Below are positions 1 to 5,872 of a stretch of 6,874 nt of DNA, piece by piece (the first letter of the stretch is position 1; the number at the start of each line of letters is the position of its first letter). The DNA comes from an uncultured Dyadobacter sp. (GTDB taxonomy: Bacteria > Bacteroidota > Bacteroidia > Cytophagales > Spirosomataceae), in contig CAMLNK010000216.1 in the NCBI GenBank assembly GCA_946481035.1, forward strand, positions 1 to 6,874, written 5' to 3'. The notes beneath the pieces were generated by a model. It worked only from the letters and a program-made list of their open reading frames with translations. It ran no database searches and was not told the origin of the DNA. The translations under genes and the position numbers were made by a program.

Positions 1-117
1 AAGGTACTCGTCGTCCGGATTGATTCGCACCCATTCGGCAAGCTCCTGTTTCTCCGGCTGGTCCAGCGTTCCGTTGATCAGTTTTCCAATTAAAATTTCG
101 ATCCGTTCGTCAGGCAT
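1..117 (-). CDS. FecR-family anti-sigma factor, N-terminal fragment (runs off the left edge)
   Basis: Only the first 39 codons lie in the window. The peptide starts MPDERIEILIGKLINGTLDQ and continues with an acidic, Glu/Lys-rich helix ending in EWVRINPDDEYL. The pattern of an N-terminal helix, an 'NGTL' turn and then 'EKQEL.EW' is what the cytoplasmic sigma-binding segment of Bacteroidota FecR-like anti-sigma factors looks like. The ATG at 115-117 is the first start after an in-frame stop at 127-129, so the start is well bounded. The gene is 147 bp downstream of an ECF sigma gene on the same strand, the usual fecI-fecR order. Known for the family: these are inner-membrane proteins that hold the sigma factor and release or activate it on a signal from a TonB-dependent outer-membrane receptor. 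The membrane segment and periplasmic FecR domain would be outside the window and cannot be checked. Confidence 0.8.
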   Translation of the reverse strand, partial: MPDERIEILIGKLINGTLDQPEKQELAEWVRINPDDEYL

Positions 118-184
118 AAAATATCTTCATTCCGGTCATTGCCATTATTTTAATTTGGCCATCCTATTTTTCTTCAAGCCAATA

Positions 185-224
185 ACAACCGGTTCTACCC
201 GATTGCCAAATGAAAGACAACCGG
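185..224. repeat. Direct repeat of ACAACCGG, 32 bp apart
   Basis: The 8-mer ACAACCGG occurs at 185-192 and again at 217-224, in the sigma/anti-sigma gap. The first copy overlaps the palindrome AACCGGTT (187-194). The 32-bp spacing is close to three helical turns, which would put both copies on the same face of the DNA. A binding site for a regulator is possible, but with 8-mers in a 147-bp gap chance is not excluded. Confidence 0.35.
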
Positions 225-235
225 CAAAAAGCCAG

Positions 236-245
236 GGACTAGTCC
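236..245. promoter_or_regulatory. Perfect 10-bp palindrome GGACTAGTCC between sigma and anti-sigma genes
   Basis: The palindrome lies 19 bp past the sigma stop codon, before the anti-sigma start at 117. It has no loop, so it is better explained as a protein-binding dyad than as an RNA hairpin. A role in controlling the anti-sigma gene is inference from position only. Confidence 0.3.
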
Positions 246-264
246 AAGCGAAAATTTTTTTGAA

Positions 265-861
265 TTATTTTTTCAAAGAGAGCAGCATCGCCACCACAAG
301 CAGCGAATCGGCATGACGGCGCAGCTGGGTACGGATCGTGGCCATCGCCTGCACGATGTGGTTTTTGACCGTATTGGGGGATATTTTGAGCAGTTCGGCA
401 ATTTCCTCATGACTTTTTCCCTCTTCGCGGCTCAGGTGGTAGACGGCCCGCTGCTGGGGCGGCAAAGTATCCACCACCGACTGTAAAACCTCTTCCACCT
501 CCCTGGCTGCCAGCATTTCCTGTGCATTGTTGCTTCCCAGCTCACCGTCTCTGAACATTTCAGCTATAATGGCCGTTTCATGCGCCATTCGTTTGAAATG
601 GTTGAGCACATGGTTTCGGGACATGCGGAAAAGGTAACTGCCGAAATTCTCGATCGAACCCAGCGACAGGTGGTCTGCCCAGAGCTTCATGAAAACGTCC
701 TGGACAATGTCCTCGGCCAGCATTTCCGAACCGGTCAGGCGGAGCGTATAGCCATAGAGTTTGCTTTTGTAGCGGTGAAAAAGCGCAACAAAAGCAGACT
801 GACTGCCCTGGGCGGCAGAGAGTATCAGGTATTTGTCGCTATCCAAACCAGCCTTGCTCAA
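265..861 (-). CDS. ECF-family RNA polymerase sigma factor (FecI-like, Bacteroidota type)
   Basis: The 198-residue product has the two-domain layout of an ECF sigma factor. Region 2 spans about residues 23-91: 'AFVALFHRY' at 23-31, 'AEDIVQDVFMKLW' at 49-61 (region 2.2, core RNA polymerase binding) and 'YLFRMSRNHVLNHFKR' at 76-91 (region 2.3/2.4, -10 recognition). Region 4 spans about 121-182, with 'LPPQQRAVYHLSREEG' at 133-148 and a helix-turn-helix 'SHEEIAELLKISPNTVKNHI' at 150-169. The tail ends in a short hydrophobic run (187-196), often seen in Bacteroidota FecI-like sigmas. Length is normal for the family. There is no ATG near the N-terminus: an in-frame stop lies at 865-867, TTG is at 859-861 and again at codon 6 (844-846), and the first ATG is codon 47, inside region 2. 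I therefore take TTG at 861. It is followed by a FecR-type gene, so it is probably activated by a cell-surface signal. Its target genes cannot be read from this window. Confidence 0.9.
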   Translation of the reverse strand: MSKAGLDSDKYLILSAAQGSQSAFVALFHRYKSKLYGYTLRLTGSEMLAEDIVQDVFMKLWADHLSLGSIENFGSYLFRMSRNHVLNHFKRMAHETAIIAEMFRDGELGSNNAQEMLAAREVEEVLQSVVDTLPPQQRAVYHLSREEGKSHEEIAELLKISPNTVKNHIVQAMATIRTQLRRHADSLLVVAMLLSLKK

Positions 862-1266
862 ATCTCAAACAGAACTAAAAATCAGTAAGTAACCACCCAA
901 CAATATATTATTTGGAAATTTACGAAAATTTAGGTAAAAACCTTCAACCTAGTGCCATAACAACCAAACAAAAGCAACTACCCGCCCCGATACAGCCTAC
1001 CGACCATGCCCTGACCGTACATTTGAGACGGCATTACCGTGAGCGAACCATTACTGCGTCTTCTTTTTCGATGTTCGGCTCGGTATTATTTGGCCTCTAC
1101 TTCCAAACGCAAAGAAATAGAGCCCATAAACGAAATTGGCCGAAGTGAATCCTTCGGCCAAAGTTAACTACTACATCTAGAATGAAGCTCGAATAGAATC
1201 GAGGTTTCCGGGTTAATGCGTATGATGGCTATCCCGCTGTGAAGGCTTTTCCCGTTCGCGAAGCAT
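862..1266. other. 405-bp intergenic stretch without a credible gene
   Basis: This lies between the GH44 paralogue (ends at 1267) and the sigma gene. It holds the hairpin at 1136-1161, a weak 5-bp stem (1188-1192 with 1199-1203) and an AT-rich patch around 901-935 that could carry the sigma gene's promoter. On the minus strand a TAGTTCTG about 11 bases before the TTG start resembles the Bacteroidota -7 consensus TAnnTTTG with one mismatch, but no clear TTTG -33 box sits at the right distance, so I do not call a promoter. A 78-codon plus-strand open frame (912-1148) starts at TTG and has no recognisable domain. Confidence 0.6.
1136..1161 (-). terminator. Probable intrinsic terminator of the GH44 operon
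   Basis: A perfect 10-bp inverted repeat, TTGGCCGAAG / CTTCGGCCAA, encloses a 6-base loop (1146-1151). Read on the minus strand the stem is followed by TTTCGTTT, a broken T-tract. On the plus strand the following bases are not T-rich. It lies 105 bp past the stop of the second GH44 gene, which fits termination of right-to-left transcription before the sigma gene. The interrupted T-run makes it less than canonical. Confidence 0.55.
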
Positions 1267-3594
1267 TTATTTTTTAAACACTTTGATTGATTTTGACCAG
1301 GTTGTGCCTTTTAGCTGAACTACATATAAACCCGGTTTAAGAGCGGCGCCCAAGGTCAGCGTCTTGGTAATGCCCGAATGCCTAATCGTTTCGACGGCGT
1401 TACCTGCGGCGTCGAAAAATACAATTTCAACCGGCTCACCCGAATCCGGCACATCGAGCTTGAAATTGGAGACAAAAGGATTTGGATAGGCATTCATTTT
1501 CAACGCCCCGGCTTCTCTCGTCGAGCTATTTTCCTCACCCAGCGCAAGGCGCGCGCCATTTTGTCCATTTGCCACCGTTGCACTCGACCACTGCTGGTTG
1601 GAACTACTGCTGGTCTGCCATTGGCCCATGTCGACGCCGTCCGTCGACTGCCCCAGACCGTCAATGTAGAGTCCTGTCGCACGGTTCTTCAATTTGACGT
1701 AGCTGCCTGCGGTTTCCTGAGACCATTGCTGGTTAAAACTGCTGCTGCCCGCTTTTTGAACGACTCCCGCGCCATTGACGGAGCTTCCGTTTCCATCCAG
1801 GTACAAGCCCGAAGCCCTGTTTTTGATCTTCACATAACTTCCGGCCGCCTCAACCGTCCATTGCTGAGCAGTGCTGCCGCTGGAATGCCACTGACCCGCG
1901 AGTGAACCATCCGTGAAACGATACATGCCGTCCAAAAACATACCGGTCGCCCGGTTGACCAGGGTAGCATAGGAAGTGACAGGAGCTTTCAGGAGAATGG
2001 CTGTCGTAGAAAGTGCCGGAACCGTGATCGTAAGTGAATTTGCATTCACAGCGACTGTACCTTGTTGCAAGGCATTTTGCGTGTGTGAGACAAACGTCTC
2101 GGTTGCCGGTAAGGAGGCCAGTCGCAACGTTTGGTAATTTCCGTTGGCAACATTGAAATTGCTGAGACTGATGGTGACCGTGCGGGAGCCGCTCATGTCA
2201 CGGTTTACCAGCATTACAGTTAGTGAGTCTGCATTTTCATTTACCGAGGAATAGGCTGAAACCGTATTTTCGAGCGAAGACGTGCTGGATACGCTGTATT
2301 TTTTTGCATTGCGGCTGAACAAGTGTAGCGTTTCCCACATGCCGACAGACCAGTTCCATGGTGAAAATAATTCGACGCCCTGGTTTGCGAATGTACCCAA
2401 ATGCGATGCATAAATAACCGATTCCAGGCTTGGGTTGCTGCTGGACATGGTGCCCCATTCGCTCAAACCCGCCGTGATACCGTGGTTGGCGCCGAAATGC
2501 TCGGTTAACCAGCCATCGATGCGCTTGAATATGTATTGCTTGGTAAGAGAGGTATCCCACCCGCCGGTGCTGGTTTTGATCCCGTTTGAACCCGGATAGT
2601 CGTAGGTTTCATCATAATAGATCCGGTGGCCTTGCAATGCCTCTGCGTCGTTGTTATAAAATGGATAGTTGTGAATGTCCAGCACATCTACCAGTTTAAT
2701 GCCGGTCGCTTTATATTCATCGCCTAGGCGTTTGATGAAATACTCGATCCAGGGATAGTACCTGCCGTTGAGGTATATACTTTCGTTGGACCATTTGTAC
2801 CATTGCCATTCGGAAGTCGTGACCGGTCCGCAAAGTTTGATGCCCGGATAGATCGCCTTCGCCTTTTTTGCCAGTTCAATGTATCGGTCCACAAATGCAG
2901 CGGCCGATAGCTGCGCGGGCATGGCCCAGTCGTGCGTGCCGTTCCATATGTCGACCTCATTATCCATATTCCAATACACGAACTTATTTCGGTTGAACCC
3001 TTTGCCATTAGTTCCAAACCAATGGTTCAGGATGCCCACCGACGAGTCGGCCGGCCAGGGCTTGGAAAATAAATCCTTGTTTCCCTCCACCAGCGCGGCG
3101 CCGGAGGCATTGGGATTCGGTGTCCCTCCGCCCGCCAGATTCTGATGATAACCATTCCAACCGGGATGCGCCTGCATATAATCCCAGTCGGGGAAGTTAT
3201 TCTGCCCGGTGGATGCCACTCTTCCCAGCAGCTGAAAGGCAAACATGCCCTGAACATTGGAAAAGTTGTTATTGATCTTTTGCGCGGCAGCATCCCAGTC
3301 GGCACCATAGACATTATTAAACCAGTCGGGATGAACCGCAAGCTTCGCGCGCCAGTTGTACGCGGATGCATTATTACCCCCATTCATGCGCGCGAAGCGC
3401 AGCCCTGCGTCTTTGTAGAACTGGCTCGTCTGGTCCAGAAAATCATTCTTCCCGTAAATGTTCGGAGAAATCAGGCGTTTATTTTGCGCTGCATTCACTG
3501 AAATTGTGACATTCTGCGCGGAGGCCGTGATCGTTGCGCATAACAACGCCCATCCCAGGCACAATTGGGCCAGGTAAAGTACTCGTTTTTCCAT
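1267..3594 (-). CDS. Secreted GH44-family endoglucanase/xyloglucanase with ricin-type lectin module and T9SS sorting domain
   Basis: The product has 775 residues. In order: Sec signal peptide (1-27, cleavage likely after ASA-Q), catalytic region (about 28-536), three-repeat ricin-type beta-trefoil (about 541-673), Ser-rich linker, and a T9SS type A C-terminal domain (about 699-775) with YPNPF at 703-707, 'PGLYVVQLKG' at 754-763 and terminal KVFKK. GH44 is assigned from 'RLISPNIYG' (40-48), 'NGGNNASAYNW' (71-81), 'YWNMDNEVDIWNGTH' (207-221) and 'GLSEWGT' (376-382). In characterised GH44 enzymes the acid/base Glu sits in a DNE motif and the nucleophile Glu about 170 residues later; here E213 and E379 fit. 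The position after DNE is Val where I recall Pro. Inferred role: cleavage of beta-1,4-glucan or xyloglucan outside the cell, after T9SS export. The start ATG (3592-3594) aligns with that of the upstream paralogue. Family assignment is from motif memory, without a search. Confidence 0.85.
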   Translation of the reverse strand: MEKRVLYLAQLCLGWALLCATITASAQNVTISVNAAQNKRLISPNIYGKNDFLDQTSQFYKDAGLRFARMNGGNNASAYNWRAKLAVHPDWFNNVYGADWDAAAQKINNNFSNVQGMFAFQLLGRVASTGQNNFPDWDYMQAHPGWNGYHQNLAGGGTPNPNASGAALVEGNKDLFSKPWPADSSVGILNHWFGTNGKGFNRNKFVYWNMDNEVDIWNGTHDWAMPAQLSAAAFVDRYIELAKKAKAIYPGIKLCGPVTTSEWQWYKWSNESIYLNGRYYPWIEYFIKRLGDEYKATGIKLVDVLDIHNYPFYNNDAEALQGHRIYYDETYDYPGSNGIKTSTGGWDTSLTKQYIFKRIDGWLTEHFGANHGITAGLSEWGTMSSSNPSLESVIYASHLGTFANQGVELFSPWNWSVGMWETLHLFSRNAKKYSVSSTSSLENTVSAYSSVNENADSLTVMLVNRDMSGSRTVTISLSNFNVANGNYQTLRLASLPATETFVSHTQNALQQGTVAVNANSLTITVPALSTTAILLKAPVTSYATLVNRATGMFLDGMYRFTDGSLAGQWHSSGSTAQQWTVEAAGSYVKIKNRASGLYLDGNGSSVNGAGVVQKAGSSSFNQQWSQETAGSYVKLKNRATGLYIDGLGQSTDGVDMGQWQTSSSSNQQWSSATVANGQNGARLALGEENSSTREAGALKMNAYPNPFVSNFKLDVPDSGEPVEIVFFDAAGNAVETIRHSGITKTLTLGAALKPGLYVVQLKGTTWSKSIKVFKK
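1579..1962 (-). repeat. Three tandem lectin subdomains (45-residue period) of the ricin-type beta-trefoil
   Basis: Within the downstream GH44 protein, 'NRATG/NRASG' recurs at residues 547, 592 and 637, and 'QQW' has its Trp at 579, 624 and 669. Both marks repeat at exactly 45 residues. Each unit runs N-R-A-[ST]-G, an aromatic or Met, [LI]-D-G, then Q-Q-W. This is the alpha/beta/gamma layout of a (QxW)3 trefoil of the CBM13/RicinB type, which normally binds sugars. The ligand cannot be told from sequence. Confidence 0.85.
1990..3516 (-). repeat. Paralogous block, downstream copy (GH44 catalytic region)
   Basis: These 509 codons align with the block at 4258-5784, about 82 % identical in protein by eye, with two compensating one-residue indels. 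Many codons for identical residues differ at the third base. Similarity ends sharply after the codon for Leu535 (1990-1992). Confidence 0.85.
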
Positions 3595-3665
3595 CTTGAA
3601 TTTCGTTTAGTTGGTTTGCTTTCTCTTCCTCTTTGAATTATGGGAGGGTATGCATTCACCAGGAT

Positions 3666-3693
3666 TCCGCTGGCCGGAGGGGTGGCCAGCGGA
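3666..3693 (-). promoter_or_regulatory. Strong hairpin between the two GH44 genes
   Basis: The 141-bp gap between the two enzyme genes contains a perfect 10-bp inverted repeat, TCCGCTGGCC / GGCCAGCGGA, with an 8-base loop (3676-3683). On the minus strand no T-tract follows it, so it is not a standard intrinsic terminator. It may stabilise the 3' end of the upstream message, act as a partial terminator that lowers expression of the second copy, or mark a processing site. A looser, bulged dyad around TAACGTTA lies at about 3714-3731, just past the upstream gene's stop codon. The rest of the gap shows nothing further. Confidence 0.5.
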
Positions 3694-3735
3694 TGGAATT
3701 GAGTTTTTAACTGCCAGCGTAACGTTAGCTGCTGG

Positions 3736-5865
3736 TTATTCTATCACTACTTTAAAAGTGTAGGATCCCAATGAAACCAGATATAGTCCTTTGGGCAGAT
3801 GAGCGGTTTTGTAGCTGGTCGCCGAAAAGTCAGCTTTTTCATCTACTACGACTCCCGCCATATTTCGGACAGTCAATCGCCTTTTTGCAGGAGGGAGATC
3901 AAAATGCAATACCCCGCTGGCCGGATTCGGGTAGGCGACACCTTTAATACCCGAGTCATTTTTTATATTAATACTTCTCGAAAACGTATAGCTTTGGTCA
4001 ACATCCCACTGCTTCAACCGATAGTAGGCATTCACAAGAGGTTGTTTATCAACAAACTGATAGTTAATCTTGGCCGACACAGTGCCTTTGCCTGCTATGA
4101 AACCGATTTTTTCGAACGCCACCCCATTCACACTTCTTTCGACATCAAAGCCTTCATTATTGACTTCCTCCGCCGTGCTCCAAAACAGTACATTCCCTTC
4201 GGATGATGCCTTTCCCGAAAAGCTGATCAGGTTTACAGGCAGTGTGGTCTGGTTTGCCAGCAGGATGGCCGTTGTGGACAGTGCGGGTACTGTGATGGTC
4301 AGGGAATTTGAGTTGACGGCTGCCGTACCTTCCTGCAACGCATTCTGTGTGTCAGACACAAATGTCTCGGTTGCCGGTAATGAAGCCAATTGCAGGGTTT
4401 TGTAATTTCCATTGGCAATGGTGAAGTTGCTCAGATTGATGGTAACCGTGCGGGGCGCATTCATATCACGATTGACGAGCATGACCGTCAACGAGTCGGC
4501 GCTTTCACTGACCGACGAATACGCAGAAACCGTGTTTTCGAGTGAAGAAGTACTCGCTACGCTGTATTTTTTGGCGCTACGACTGAACAGATGCAGCGTT
4601 TCCCACATGCCCACAGACCAGTTCCATGGCGTAAATAGCTCAACACCATGGTTGGCAAATGTACCCAAATGCGAAGCGTAAATAACTGATTCAAGGCTTG
4701 GATTGCTGCCGGACATGGTACCCCATTCGCTCACACCAGGGGTTATGCCGTGATTAGGGCCGAAATGCTCTGTCAGCCATCCGTCGATACGCTTGAAAAT
4801 GTACTGTTTTGTGATGGAGGTATCCCACCCGCCATTCATGGTTCTGATCCCGTTCGAACCCGGGTAGTCATAAGTTTCATCGTAATAGATCCGGTGCCCC
4901 TGCAATGCGGCGGCATCATCACCATTATACCAGGGGTAGTTGTGAATATCCAGCACGTCTACCAGTTTCATGCCGGTTGCTTTATACTCATCACCAAGGC
5001 GTTTGATGAAATATTCCAGCCAGGGATAGTACCTGCCGTCGATCACGATACTTTCATTGGACCACCTGTACCATTGCCATTCGGAAGTCGTTACCGGGCC
5101 ACAGATCTTCACATCGGGGTCGATCGCTTTCGCCTTTTTCGCCAGTTCAATGAAGCGGTCCATAAATGCGGAGGCCGATAGCAACGTCGGCATAGCCCAA
5201 TCGTGCGTTCCGTTCCAGATATCTACCTCGTTATCCATACTCCAATAGCGAAACCGGCTTTGGTCGAGTCCTAAGCCATTGGCTCCAAACCAGTGATCCA
5301 GGATCGCTACCGAAGAATCGGCCGGCCAGGGTTTGCTGAACAGATCGATATTTCCGTCGACCAACGCCTGGGTCCCGCCGGCCGGGTTGACTTGCCCTCC
5401 ACCCGCCAGGTTCTGGCCCACTCCCGACCAATACTGCGCCTGATTATATTCCCATTCATTGAAGTTGTTGGCGTTATTGGATGCAACCCTGCCCAATAAC
5501 TGAAAGGCAAACATACCCTGCATGTTGGAATAGTTGTTATTGACCTTTTGGGCTAATGCATCCCAGTCGGCAGGGTACACATTGTTGTACCAGTCGGGAT
5601 GGACCGCCAGCTTTGCGCGCCAGTTATAGGCGGATGCATTATTGCCTCCATTCATGCGCACAAAGCGCAGCCCCGCATCTTTATAGAATTGATCTGATTT
5701 GTCAAGGAAATCATTTTTCCCGTATATGTTTGGGGAGATCAGGCGCTTTTCCTGCGCTGCATTCACTGAAATAGTTACATTCTGAGCAAAAGCCGCCGTC
5801 GAAATGCTGCACAGCAAAGCCCCGGCCAGGCACTTTTTTGCCAGGCAAAGTAGTGGGTATCCCAT
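3736..5865 (-). CDS. Secreted GH44-family endoglucanase/xyloglucanase with beta-sandwich module and T9SS sorting domain
   Basis: From the ATG at 5863-5865 the product has 709 residues: signal peptide (1-28, cleavage likely after AFA-Q), GH44 catalytic region (about 29-537), an FN3-like beta-sandwich module (about 542-635) and a T9SS type A C-terminal domain (about 642-709, YPNP at 645-648, 'PKGLYLVSLG' at 691-700). The middle module has the common Bacteroidota pattern 'LPVNLISF', 'FDVERSVNG', 'YYRLKQWDVD' placed before sorting domains. Predicted catalytic Glu are E213 (in MDNEVDIW) and E380 (in GVSEWGT). The frame stays open upstream to 5931, but that would overlap the preceding gene and put 22 residues before a good signal peptide; 5865 aligns with the paralogue's start. 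Only 7 bp (5866-5872) separate it from the preceding stop codon, so the two are surely co-transcribed and perhaps translationally coupled. Inferred role: extracellular cutting of a beta-1,4-glucan or xyloglucan. Confidence 0.85.
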   Translation of the reverse strand: MGYPLLCLAKKCLAGALLCSISTAAFAQNVTISVNAAQEKRLISPNIYGKNDFLDKSDQFYKDAGLRFVRMNGGNNASAYNWRAKLAVHPDWYNNVYPADWDALAQKVNNNYSNMQGMFAFQLLGRVASNNANNFNEWEYNQAQYWSGVGQNLAGGGQVNPAGGTQALVDGNIDLFSKPWPADSSVAILDHWFGANGLGLDQSRFRYWSMDNEVDIWNGTHDWAMPTLLSASAFMDRFIELAKKAKAIDPDVKICGPVTTSEWQWYRWSNESIVIDGRYYPWLEYFIKRLGDEYKATGMKLVDVLDIHNYPWYNGDDAAALQGHRIYYDETYDYPGSNGIRTMNGGWDTSITKQYIFKRIDGWLTEHFGPNHGITPGVSEWGTMSGSNPSLESVIYASHLGTFANHGVELFTPWNWSVGMWETLHLFSRSAKKYSVASTSSLENTVSAYSSVSESADSLTVMLVNRDMNAPRTVTINLSNFTIANGNYKTLQLASLPATETFVSDTQNALQEGTAAVNSNSLTITVPALSTTAILLANQTTLPVNLISFSGKASSEGNVLFWSTAEEVNNEGFDVERSVNGVAFEKIGFIAGKGTVSAKINYQFVDKQPLVNAYYRLKQWDVDQSYTFSRSINIKNDSGIKGVAYPNPASGVLHFDLPPAKRRLTVRNMAGVVVDEKADFSATSYKTAHLPKGLYLVSLGSYTFKVVIE
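4258..5784 (-). repeat. Paralogous block, upstream copy (GH44 catalytic region)
   Basis: Partner of the block at 1990-3516, also 509 codons long. It ends at the codon for Leu536 (4258-4260); beyond this the two proteins share no tail sequence until the general T9SS sorting-domain pattern. Confidence 0.85.
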
Positions 5866-5872
5866 TTTAAAA

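Noticed and set aside
880..900. Possible Bacteroidota promoter (TAGTTCTG on the minus strand) for the sigma gene
   Set aside because: It has one mismatch to TAnnTTTG, no clear -33 TTTG at proper spacing, and would leave almost no leader before the start codon.
912..1148. Plus-strand 78-codon open frame in the intergenic stretch
   Set aside because: It starts at TTG, shows no recognisable domain and runs into the terminator hairpin.
1378..1905. Plus-strand 175-codon open frame opposite the second GH44 gene
   Set aside because: It lies antisense to the lectin and sorting-domain coding region; its product is Arg/Pro/Cys-rich without domain features and follows from codon bias of the true gene.
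4750..5181. Plus-strand 143-codon open frame opposite the first GH44 gene
   Set aside because: It is antisense to highly conserved catalytic codons and has no independent support.
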